From Candidatus Sodalis pierantonius str. SOPE (lineage in GTDB: Bacteria > Pseudomonadota > Gammaproteobacteria > Enterobacterales > Enterobacteriaceae): a DNA stretch of 64,000 nt. The notes under the pieces are model-generated. The model had not been told where the DNA came from. It ran no database searches and saw only the letters and a program-made list of their open reading frames with translations. The DNA lies in contig NZ_CP006568.1 of NCBI RefSeq assembly GCF_000517405.1, positions 3,472,001 to 3,536,000 on the forward strand, read 5' to 3'. The position numbers were made by a program, and so were the translations under genes. Shown here one piece after another: positions 36,770 to 45,683 of this stretch. Within the stretch, counting starts at the first letter, position 1. The number at the start of each line of letters is the position of its first letter.

Positions 36770-37824
36770 GGCTTTGTTGAATAAATCGAACTTTTAGGTG
36801 ACTGGCGGCTCTGATCACTACATTCGTTTCAACATCAGGTCCCCATGGCAAAGCAAAAGTTTAAAATCACCAACTGGCCCGCATACAACAATGCGCTCAG
36901 GCAGCGGGGGGACATGACAGTATGGCTTGATGAGTCAGCCATTGCTGCATGGACTGAGAGTACACCACCTGAACATCGTGGCCGGCCGCTTCACTATACC
37001 GATATGGCCATTACCACGGTTCTGATGATAAAGCGCGTGTTTAACCTTTCGCTCCGGGCGTTACAGGGTTTCGTTGACGCGATTTTTAAACTGATGGGGC
37101 TGTCTCTGCGCTGCCCAGATTACTCTCTGGTCAGCCGGCGAGCAAAAACCGTCGACATCAGCATAAAAACGCCAACCCGCGGCGAAATCTCACACCTGGT
37201 CATCGATGGCACCGGCCTGAAAATCTTCGGCGAAGGCGAATGGAAAGTCAGGCAGCATGGGGCTGAGAGGCGCAGAGTATGGCGCAAGCTTCATCTGGCA
37301 GTAGATAGCGCGACACATGAAATTATCTGTGCCGATTTATCGCTAAGCGGTACGACAGATGCGCAGGCGCTGCCCGGGCTGATTAACCAAACCCACCGGA
37401 AAATCAGGGAAGCGTCGGCTGACAGTGCTTACGATACGCGTTACTGTCATGATGCTCTGCTGAGGAAAAAAATAAAGCCGCTTATCCCACCGCGAAGTGG
37501 TGCGCAATATTGGCCAGCTCGATACCATGAGCGTAACCATGCGGTGACAAATCAGCATCTGAGCGGCAATAACGATACCTGGAAAAAGAAAGTAGGTTAT
37601 CACCGGCGTTCACTGGCTGAAACGGCCATGTTCCGGTTTAAAACACTTCTGGGTGGTCATCTGAGTCTGCATGACTATGACGCGCAGGTAGGTGAGGCTA
37701 TGGCAATGGTCAAAGCGCTTAACCGGATCACGCTGTTAGGAATGCCAAACAGCGTCCGCATCATGTAACAATCGCCCTGATAGGGAGGAAGTCGTCACAA
37801 ATTTCGGATTTATTCAACAAAGCG
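36770..37824 (+). mobile_element. IS903-group insertion sequence, copy 8
   Basis: 1055 bp and complete. The flanks (GTGGGTTTG left, TCTTACCGA right) do not match, so there is no target duplication. It is in inverted orientation to the adjoining fragment. Confidence 0.95.
36845..37768 (+). CDS. IS903-group transposase, intact
   Basis: 307 residues, complete. It shares HERNHAVTNQHL with copy 10 at 58138, where other copies have HAVANQHL, so these two are close relatives. Confidence 0.95.
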   Translation: MAKQKFKITNWPAYNNALRQRGDMTVWLDESAIAAWTESTPPEHRGRPLHYTDMAITTVLMIKRVFNLSLRALQGFVDAIFKLMGLSLRCPDYSLVSRRAKTVDISIKTPTRGEISHLVIDGTGLKIFGEGEWKVRQHGAERRRVWRKLHLAVDSATHEIICADLSLSGTTDAQALPGLINQTHRKIREASADSAYDTRYCHDALLRKKIKPLIPPRSGAQYWPARYHERNHAVTNQHLSGNNDTWKKKVGYHRRSLAETAMFRFKTLLGGHLSLHDYDAQVGEAMAMVKALNRITLLGMPNSVRIM

Positions 37825-38148
37825 TCTTACCGAGCGCGCCCTATAACCTAGGCCGCTTTAGAGGACTAGCGATGAGCACGCGGTTCACCGGCGCAGGGAA
37901 CGGACTTCAAGGAGAACATTTCCAACCAGTGAATGATCAACGTAAACGCTAACGCTAAAAACCCTTGTTGCCGCACAATTATGCCTCACGGGTTCACGCC
38001 GGCGGCTTAACAGGTCCCAGCTCGATAGAGAGTAAAGCGCTACTGTGGACAAGCCAAAAACATCTCCAAGGCCATGACGCCGTGAAAAGAGCTCACATCA
38101 GGCCGGGGTGACGATACATAGCGCAACCGTGAATAACTTAAGCTAGCG
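37825..38148. other. no recognisable gene
   Basis: No open frame of note and no RNA motif. It lies between an IS copy without target duplication and the effector cluster. Confidence 0.4.
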
Positions 38149-38412
38149 TCATTCTGTGATGTTGCGTTTATTTTTAATACTAGCGGCAATGTCGCCCTGT
38201 TCAGAGGTCATTGGCGGTGGAATATAAATAATTTCAGAGACCACAGTGGCAATGCCAGTGCTCATCAACGCGGGGTTCGCGACTGACACGCCCACCAGCA
38301 GCGTGGTGATGCCAATAGCCGTAGTAATTGACTTGGGATGTTTTTTGATAAAGGCGATGGCCGTATTTTTGACACTCCTCACTTTACTGGCAAATTTATA
38401 TACTTTCCCCAT
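38149..38412 (-). CDS. small membrane protein of unknown function
   Basis: From MGKVYKFASKVRSVKNT the 87-residue product has a basic N terminus and a hydrophobic stretch (TTAIGITTLLVGVSVANPAL then STGIATVVSEIIYI), enough for one or two membrane spans, and a charged tail. The frame is open up to 38496, so a longer start is possible. It lies downstream of the candidate effector on the same strand. Not recognised. Confidence 0.45.
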   Translation of the reverse strand: MGKVYKFASKVRSVKNTAIAFIKKHPKSITTAIGITTLLVGVSVANPALMSTGIATVVSEIIYIPPPMTSEQGDIAASIKNKRNITE

Positions 38413-38784
38413 TACCGCCGCGCGTGAAAGGCGTCCTGCCCCACCCTTTTCTGCCCCTATGAATTTGCTGCCTTCTCTACTTGACTTGCAGTGCACTTTT
38501 GCGATCCGCCATTGGCATAAAGAAATATAGTCATATCGCCCTCTTTGATATTATATAAACGCCCAGAGATCTTCAGCCCAACGTAATTTCAATACCATTA
38601 AAATTCGGCACCTAAGCAGCATTACTGCTAGGACCCACCTTACATCGCGTACGGCACTTAACGTTAAGTAAGGTCTTCTTTTTACTGACTCCTTAGCCAG
38701 TTTATTATTATCAGGCATTCAGGAAAAACAGATACCGGTATAAAGACATGTCATTTAAACAATAACACTATCAGGACTGCTTTT

Positions 38785-40233
38785 TCATATCATATTATGC
38801 TTCCTCACGTATGCCGCCAGTAGGGGAAACTTCGCTTCATTCACTCTCACCTCACTGATAATTTCCTCCAATAAACTAAACGTCTTTCCTGTTTTTAGCT
38901 TATCAATTTTCGCGTAAATATCTCCATTTAACGGGCCATGGTAATACTTGTCTGATTGCATGCAAGCCAGAGGCGAATTTGCAGCTAAGTTAACGTCATT
39001 GTGCCAGGTCACGTTATGATCATTGTCACCTATGTTTTCGTTAAGGTTATTCCTTGAGCTAACGAATGTGGAAATAGGTGATCCTGAACGCTGGAATTGA
39101 TTCTCACCACGGCCAATATAAGCAGGTTCCGCATATAAGGGTTGGTCATAACCAGAGATAGCATAGGCAGGCTCTGCATAAACGGGCTCAGCATACAGGG
39201 GTTCGTCATAATCAGAGAAAGCATCGGCAGGCTCGGCATAGACGGGTTCGGCATACATCGTTTCGTCCCAGCCAGATTGATGGGAGAGGGGCTTGTCACA
39301 AAAGGGATCGCCATAACCAGGGTTAGCAGCGATGGGAGTGGCATTGACGGTCTCGGCATAGGCAAATCCGTCGTGAAGCTGATCACCCCCTATGGGATCG
39401 CCCTGTGTTAAAAGTCCCTTCCAGCCATTGTCATTGAGTTCATTTGCGAGCATCTCGTTTCTGCTTTGGTAGAGAGATTTAAGTGATCTCGCAAAACAAT
39501 GCAGCCAATGCTCTTCGGCCTCTGCAATATTTATCTCGGCCATTTTGGCCTTTTCTTCCAGGTCAGAACAAAGCCTTGCATAAAAATCAAAGGTTTTCAT
39601 TTGCAATGAAACCCACGCCTGGGCAAGCTCGGGATGCCGCGCGAGGCGTTCTTTGGCCGCGTCACTCAGCAAGTGTAGAGATAACCTGCCTTGATTCGAC
39701 TGTGATACCCCATTAAATTCATTGCGTTCTTTATCGTAAGTAATACTGGTTAAGGCGCATCCGACGGTTTTATCGCCAACATGTGCCGGAAGCAGAAATT
39801 CACTGTCATTCGTTAACGCATGGCGTTGTATTGCCCTGATATCTCCCTCATGCTTACCATAGCAAAGGCTCTGCCCCTTCATGACGCCCGCAATAGCGAA
39901 ACTGAATCGATAACTCCCCTCGCCATTGGATGTGACAACGGCGTGGAATTTATCATCATGAATGGGATAAGCCATCCCCTGCAATTGATGAAATGCAATG
40001 ACTTTTGACAGAGCCTCTTCCGTCGTCATGTTGCCTTCGCCATGCGTAATAACAAAAATCTTTTCAAGCACCTCACAGGTTTTGGTCCCACAAAACCAAT
40101 CTTTAATTTTATCCCAGAGGTTTAACGCCATGGCGTCCGCTTTGTTGTCACTGTTGATGGCGCGGGCAATTTTGTCACTACTTATGGTTCTATTGAAGGG
40201 TAAAAAAGGAGAGGATTTAATTGCAATCGACAT
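38785..40233 (-). CDS. candidate type III secretion effector with EPIYA-like repeats
   Basis: 482 residues from MSIAIKSSPFLPF. The N terminus resembles Salmonella SPI-2 effectors: ISSDKIARAI and LNLWDKIKDWF (residues 38-47) align with ISSEKFNAI and LSLWEKIKAYFF of SseJ and LWEKIKDFFF of SifA, a segment that targets proteins to the type III system. EPIYA-like tyrosine motifs lie at residues 329-373: EPVYA, EPLYA, EPVYA, EPAYA, QPLYA, EPAYI, with a 20-residue period. A lone GDIYA is at 437-441. No signal peptide or membrane span. The middle (about 60-280) is not recognised, and no WxxxE or lipase motif was seen. The sequence is AT-richer than the backbone. The frame is intact. The 307-bp region upstream (40234-40540) shows no gene. 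Function is inferred. Confidence 0.7.
   Translation of the reverse strand: MSIAIKSSPFLPFNRTISSDKIARAINSDNKADAMALNLWDKIKDWFCGTKTCEVLEKIFVITHGEGNMTTEEALSKVIAFHQLQGMAYPIHDDKFHAVVTSNGEGSYRFSFAIAGVMKGQSLCYGKHEGDIRAIQRHALTNDSEFLLPAHVGDKTVGCALTSITYDKERNEFNGVSQSNQGRLSLHLLSDAAKERLARHPELAQAWVSLQMKTFDFYARLCSDLEEKAKMAEINIAEAEEHWLHCFARSLKSLYQSRNEMLANELNDNGWKGLLTQGDPIGGDQLHDGFAYAETVNATPIAANPGYGDPFCDKPLSHQSGWDETMYAEPVYAEPADAFSDYDEPLYAEPVYAEPAYAISGYDQPLYAEPAYIGRGENQFQRSGSPISTFVSSRNNLNENIGDNDHNVTWHNDVNLAANSPLACMQSDKYYHGPLNGDIYAKIDKLKTGKTFSLLEEIISEVRVNEAKFPLLAAYVRKHNMI
39115..39267 (-). repeat. 60-bp coding repeat encoding EPIYA-like motifs, about 2.5 copies
   Basis: Two full units (residues 323-342 and 343-362) and a partial third (363-373). 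The pattern is D-E/Q-P/T-L/M-Y-A-E-P-V-Y-A-E-P-A followed by a variable S-x-Y spacer. DNA copies differ at several bases, so the repeat is not brand new. Confidence 0.85.
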
Positions 40234-40540
40234 AGCGTTCGCCCTTATCAGTATCGCCTCACCATGTAACACAGCGAGATAGCCCTAAATAAACATAATT
40301 GCCCCACTATAGACGGCACTCTGATTGACGCCATCAGGTGATTTACCGAGATATTCTCGGCGTTTTTCCGCGTCGGTCTCAAGCGATGACACGCATGATA
40401 AGGATGAAAATGAGGCTAAAGCGTGGGATAGTGAGCACCACCCGGCACGCTTACCCGGGGCAAGCGTGACTTTGTAAGCAGCGCGTTTATCAGGAAGCGT
40501 CGGACCGTAGAGATTTCCAACCCGACCTGTGCTTTGGGCG

Positions 40541-41317
40541 TTATTCGATGTGGCTCAAGGGCCAGGATTCAAACAGATAACCGTCAAAATAAATATCGTC
40601 GACATCAGAAAATTCCAGCAGACGATGTTTGACATTCTCCAGGTGTTGCCACATGGCAAATTTGGCGCCGCGCGGATCTTTTTTGATAAGCGCCGCCAGG
40701 ATCTGTTTGTGGTCATGCAGCCATTCTTTGCGATAACGGGTATTATCCAAATGGCGGTGCAGCTGGATCCACATGGGATTATTTTCGCGCCACTCCCAGG
40801 ACTGTTTGAACAGCTCGACCAACATGCTGTTATGGGTGGCCGCGGCAACCGCCAGGTGGAAATGCATATCGCCATTCTCCGCCCCGTCGGGAGAATCAGA
40901 GGCCAGCTCTTCTTCCTCAAGCTGGAGCGCCTGACGCATTTTTATAATGTCTTCACGGGTGGCCTGCAGGGCGGCAAATTCCGCGATGTTGCTTTCCAGC
41001 AGTTGACGCGCCTGCAGTTGCTCAAACGGGCCCGCATCGTTGCAAACATTTTGCGCACCCTCATCCTTGCCGCCTTGACGCATGTCTGGCGTGCTGATGA
41101 CAAAGATACCCGCGCCGCGCCGGACCTCGATTAGCCCCTCCAGCTCCAACATAATGAGCGCTTCCCGGATCAGCGTTCGGCTTACGTTTAGCATGTCGGC
41201 AATCTCACGCTCAGGAGGTAAGCGTTCATTGAGCGCGTAGCGCTTTTGCGCAATCATGTCGCGCAGGATACTGCCCACTTGCTGGTACGGACGCTGTTGT
41301 ATGAGACTCGATTTCAT
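40541..41317 (-). CDS. uxuR: GntR-family repressor of hexuronate genes, UxuR
   Basis: UxuR represses the fructuronate/mannonate genes and responds to fructuronate. The 258-residue product matches E. coli UxuR: winged helix with ERLPPEREIADMLNVSRTLI and GLIEVRRGAGIFV, then the FCD-type effector domain (GPFEQLQARQLLESNIAEFA, LWQ-like MWQHLENVKHRLLEFSDVDD). The start at 41317 (MKSSLIQQRPYQQVG) aligns with E. coli. Intact, unlike the enzymes it controls upstream. Confidence 0.93.
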   Translation of the reverse strand: MKSSLIQQRPYQQVGSILRDMIAQKRYALNERLPPEREIADMLNVSRTLIREALIMLELEGLIEVRRGAGIFVISTPDMRQGGKDEGAQNVCNDAGPFEQLQARQLLESNIAEFAALQATREDIIKMRQALQLEEEELASDSPDGAENGDMHFHLAVAAATHNSMLVELFKQSWEWRENNPMWIQLHRHLDNTRYRKEWLHDHKQILAALIKKDPRGAKFAMWQHLENVKHRLLEFSDVDDIYFDGYLFESWPLSHIE

Positions 41318-41557
41318 CGTAGCTTTATCTATGTCGGTTAACATCTATCAAAGAGAAGGAAGCGGCGCAATCGCGGGGGAGACCCCAACCACGCCGATAC
41401 CTGGCCCGTTAGCTATAATGTCACACTTACGGTCGCAATACCATTTTGGGCGCCCTCTCGCCATTTTGGTTGACCAACGCCGCTTACTAGCGGGACGGCG
41501 TTACCCGATACGAGCCGTCCCTGACGCGCGGATATCAGCGCGTGCTGGCCCGGCGCG

Positions 41558-43030
41558 CTAACGGCACAGCGCTTCCACCGCGGCTCTAGCCCCTACCCGG
41601 CACAGCTGTTCATAAGCCTCGGTGACCGCCGTGACGAAGCGCGCATTCGCCGGCAGATCGTCACCAAAAATAGCGCGGATGCCGAGCAACGCCTGCACAC
41701 GCTCCGGACCGCGCGGATACCGTTGATTAAGCGTTTGGAAGGTGCCGCTTAAGGGATCCACCACCTCAATGGCATTGCCCTGCTCGTCCTCACCCAGGAT
41801 ATAACGCATCCAGCCCGCGACCCCCAAGGCCAGATGACGAAAATCCGTCCCCTCCGCCACGTGCTGACGTATCAGATCCAGCATACGCTACGGCAGTTTC
41901 TGGCTGCCGTCCATGGCGATTTGCCAAGTGCGGTGACGTAGTGAAGGATTGCTGAAGCGCTCGATTAGCCCTTTGGCATATGCCGCCAAATCCGTGCCGG
42001 CTGGCATCGATAGCGTCGGCGCCTGTTCCTGCATCATCAGCGCCAGGGCCGCCTGGCGATATTGCGCATGGGTCATGGTATCGGCGATAGCATCACATCC
42101 CCCCAGGTAACCCAAATAGGCCAAAAAGGAGTGGCTGCCGTTAAGCATGCGCAGTTTCATCATCTCAAAGGGAACCACATCATTCACAAACTGTGCGCCG
42201 ACCCGGTCCCAATCGGGGCGACCATTAACGAAGTTATCTTCTATGACCCATTGGCGAAAGGGTTCGCAAGCGATGGCGCAGGGATCGTCAACCCCAAGGC
42301 TATCGGCAATCTCCTGCAACGCTTTCGGCGTCGCGGCGGGCACGATGCGATCAACCATGGTGCAGGGGAAAGTCACCTGCTGCGCTATCCAGTCGGCGAG
42401 GCCGGCGTCACGCGCCCGGGCAAGCCCCAAGACCGCTATGCGCGCCACATGACCATTTTTACGCAGGTTGTCGCAGGACATCACGGTAAACGGCCGCAAA
42501 CCCTGTTGCCGGCGCAGACGCAGCGCTTCAACAATGTAGCCGATGGCGGATTTCGGCCGATCCGGCGTGGCCAGGTCGTGCTTAATCAGCGGATGATTAA
42601 GATCGAGTTCACCGCTGGCCGGTTCGGCGCAGTAGCCTTTTTCGGTGACGGTTAGCGAAACGATGGCCGTTTCCGGACGCACCAGAGCATCAAGGATCGC
42701 GCAGCAGCCATCCAGCTCGGGATGCAGCACTTCCTTCATTGAACCGATGACTTTGAGTTCGGTGGCGTCGGCGCCTTTTTCGGCGACGGTATACAGGCAC
42801 TGCTGCTTGCGTAAGGCCTCAATCAAGAACCGATCGTTGCCCGGCATCAGGTTGACTTCGCAATATCCCCAGTTCGACGCCGTTGTTTCCAGCAGATGGT
42901 GAGTATACAGCGCTTGATGGGCGCGATGAAAAGCGCCACAGCCCAAATGCACTATCCGCGCCGCCAGGCGTGAGGTATCCCAGGCGGGCCGGGCGACGCT
43001 CAGCGTGCCCGTGGCGATAGTTGTTTCCAT
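41558..43030 (-). pseudogene. uxuB: D-fructuronate reductase UxuB, nonsense mutation
   Basis: UxuB reduces fructuronate to mannonate with NADH. The frame matches E. coli UxuB from LAARIVHLGCGAFHRAHQAL to MDGSQKLP, then meets TAG at 41885-41887 where E. coli has Gln (KLPQRLLDP). The same frame then continues RMLDLIRQHVAEGTDFRHLA to the normal end. The lost part is the last ~107 residues of the C-terminal domain. The catalytic Lys/Asn region (MLNGSHSFLAYLGYLGG) precedes the stop. A single C-to-T change explains the damage. Confidence 0.93.
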
Positions 43031-43127
43031 TAAAGCCTCCTGCCATTCGGTCTGCCGGGGCAGTGCACCATGGGCAAACCGAACAGAATAGAATTAAACG
43101 GCACGGGCGTTGCCGTGCCTAAGCGGT

Positions 43128-44315
43128 TTAGCGATCGGCAAAAAAGACACGCTGAATGGCCAGTTCAAGGCCGCGTATTTCCGCGAGCCCTTTGAGCCGG
43201 CCGATGGCGGAATAGCCCGGGTTGGTTTTCTTTTTCAGGTCGTCGAGCATCTGGTGCCCGTGGTCGGGGACGCATCGGAATCGCGTCTTCCCGTCCGGCG
43301 TCCTTACGCCGCTGCTCTTCGTGCGTGATAGCCTTGACAACCGCAAACATGTCCACGTCCCTCACCAGATGCGCGGCTTCATGGAAACTTTTAGGATTAC
43401 TTTCCCGCTGGGTCGAGCGTAAGTGAGCAAAGTAAATCCTCGGCCCGAACCGCTCGGTCATTGCCGCCAAATCGTTGTCGGCGCGCACGCCATAGGAGCC
43501 GGTACACAGGGTAAAGCCGTTAGCCATGCTGTCTACGGTATCCACCACCCACTGCATGTCATCCGCCGTGGAACAATACGCGGCAGTCCCAGGATGGGCC
43601 GCGGCGGATCGTCGGGATGCACAGCCATGCGGACACCCACCTCTTCCGCCACCGGAATAATGGCGCGCAGGAAATAGGCGAAGTTTTCCCGTAATTTGCC
43701 GTGATCGATCCCCTGATAGCGCGCGAGCTGGGCGCGGAATTGTTCCAGCGTATATCCCTCTTCGGCGCCCGGTAAGCCGGCGATAATATTGCGGGCGAGG
43801 CGCGTTTTGTCCTCTTCGCTCATCTCGGCAAAGCGCTGGGCCACCTGAGCGATCTCCTCCGCGCTATAATCCGCTTCAGCGCCCGCACGTTGCAGGATAT
43901 GCAATTCAAACACGGCGAAAGCTATCTGGTCGAAGCGCAAGGCTTTGGCGCCGTCCGGCAATACATATTCCAGATCCGTGCGCGTCCAATCCAAAATCGG
44001 CATGAAGTTATAACACACCGTCCGGATCCCGCATTCGGCCAGGTTCCTCAGCGTTTGCTGGTAATGACGGATGCACCGATCGTAGTTGCCGCTGTGGGTT
44101 TTGATATCCTCATGAATCGGCACGCTCTCCACCACAGACCATTCGAGCCCCGCCGCTTCCACTATCGCTTTGCGCTGCAAGATGTCTTCCACCGTCCAGA
44201 CCTCGCCATTCGGGATCTGATGTAATGCCGTGACGATGCCTGTGACTCCGGCCTGTCTCGCATCAGCCAGCGAGACAGGATCGTTAGGGCCATACCAGCG
44301 CCAGGTCTGTTTCAT
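43128..44315 (-). pseudogene. uxuA: D-mannonate dehydratase UxuA, two frameshifts
   Basis: UxuA dehydrates mannonate to 2-keto-3-deoxygluconate. MKQTWRWYGPNDPVSLADAR to HPDDPPRPILGLPRIV is in the first frame. A 1-bp loss (GTTCCACGG for the expected GTTTCCACGG, near 43567) shifts to DDMQWVVDTVDSMANGFTL. One extra base in a C run (GGGG on plus at 43266-43269) shifts again to DHGHQMLDDLKKKTNPGYSA. Start at 44315 as in E. coli. Gene order uxuA-uxuB-uxuR is as in E. coli. Confidence 0.94.
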
Positions 44316-44375
44316 TTTCCACCTCATCGATAAGCGATCATCGTGCAGCGTAAGCATACACGTAGCGTAATGCGC

Positions 44376-44392
44376 AAATTGGTTTACCAAAT
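44376..44392. promoter_or_regulatory. UxuR/ExuR operator upstream of uxuA
   Basis: AAATTGGTTTACCAAAT is nearly palindromic and matches the known hexuronate operator (AAATTGGTATACCAATTT) closely. It lies about 60 bp upstream of the uxuA ATG. Confidence 0.85.
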
Positions 44393-44588
44393 CACATTTT
44401 ATATCTATCTATAGGGAACGCCGTACCGTTTAACCATGCGGCCGCCCGCCTCATTGCCGGGCGTGATAAAGGCCTGCGGGGCGATAAGTTATTGACCGCC
44501 AATTGCCCACGCCCGCCAAGAATGACGGCATAATCGGTTTACCGGCGGCCATTGAATGCCGCTACAGCCACGATAGGGAGATCGCATC

Positions 44589-45683
44589 ATGACGCACGCG
44601 CTACGGTTTTTTCTTTTGCTAAGCATCAGCGGCGGCGGTTGGGCGCAATCGCGCCTCGACCGTATTTTGCAACAGGGGGTATTAAAGGTCTGTACCACAG
44701 GCGATTATCGGCCTTATAGCTTTTTACGCGCCGACGGCCATTATGAAGGCATCGATATCGCGATGGCGCAATCGCTGGCCGACAGTTTGCCGGCCCGTAT
44801 CCAGTGGGTACCGACAACCTGGAAGAACCTGATGAGGGATTTTAGCGCGCGCGACTGTGATATCGCCGTGGGCGGGGTTTCCGTTACGCTGGATCGCCAA
44901 AAACGAGCCAGTTTCTCGCTGGTGCTCAGCGTCGAGGGCAAAATACCGCTGGTACGCTGCGTGGACCGGCCTCGACTGCATAGCATTGAGCAGATGAATC
45001 AATCGGCGGTGCGGATCATCGCCCCAGCGGGAGGGAGCAATGAAGCGGTGGTGCGTAAACACTTGCCGCGCGCGACGCTGATTTTGAGCCATGACAACGC
45101 GGCTATTTTCCAACAATTGGTTGACCAAAAGGCGGATGTCATGATTACCGACGTGGAGGAAGCCTTGTTTCAGCAGCAACGTTATCCATCATGGTGCGCC
45201 GTGCAACCCCATGTGCCGATACAGTACGGCGAAAAAGCCTATATGCTGCCGCGGGACGATAGCGTATGGAAAAGGTATGTCGACCAGTGGCTGCATCTGC
45301 ATCAGGCAGACGGCAGTTATCGTGCGCTGGCCCGCCAATGGCGGGCGGCGGCGGCCCCATTGGCAGGCGGCCGCCCTCGGCTGAAAGCGCGTGGCAAGCG
45401 TCAGGCGTTCACCCTTTACGCCGGCTTAAAAGTCATAGCCGACCGTGGCCATTACCGAACGTTCCGCGCCCCAATAGCAGTAACCGATGCCATAACAAGC
45501 CGCGACGTAGTCGCGATCGGTGAGGTTGTTGGCATTCACCTGTACATATGCGCCTTTCAGGCGGCCGTCCCAAGCCCCCAAATCGGCGCGCAGCGATGCG
45601 TCCAGGAGCGTCACGGACGGCACGCGGGTGGTGTTTTCGTTATCCGCGCTTACCGATATAACGGACGCCGGCGCCTACGCTGA
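44589..45683 (+). CDS. pheC: periplasmic cyclohexadienyl dehydratase (PheC-like), 3' end altered
   Basis: PheC converts prephenate or arogenate to phenylpyruvate or phenylalanine in the periplasm and has the fold of amino-acid binding proteins. A signal peptide (MTHALRFFLLLSISGGGWAQ) precedes SRLDRILQQGVLKVCTTGDY, then YEGIDIAMAQSLADSL, TWKNLMRDFSARDCDIA, DNAAIFQQLVDQKADVMITD, YGEKAYMLPRDDSVWKRYVD, all close to Pseudomonas PheC. GGGAG lies 8 bases before the ATG. The family should end near residue 260; this frame runs on for about 100 codons, antisense to the receptor gene. A nearby TGA in another frame (about 45379) suggests a small frameshift in the GC-rich 3' end. Core residues look complete, so activity is possible. 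Confidence 0.8.
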   Translation: MTHALRFFLLLSISGGGWAQSRLDRILQQGVLKVCTTGDYRPYSFLRADGHYEGIDIAMAQSLADSLPARIQWVPTTWKNLMRDFSARDCDIAVGGVSVTLDRQKRASFSLVLSVEGKIPLVRCVDRPRLHSIEQMNQSAVRIIAPAGGSNEAVVRKHLPRATLILSHDNAAIFQQLVDQKADVMITDVEEALFQQQRYPSWCAVQPHVPIQYGEKAYMLPRDDSVWKRYVDQWLHLHQADGSYRALARQWRAAAAPLAGGRPRLKARGKRQAFTLYAGLKVIADRGHYRTFRAPIAVTDAITSRDVVAIGEVVGIHLYICAFQAAVPSPQIGAQRCVQERHGRHAGGVFVIRAYRYNGRRRLR

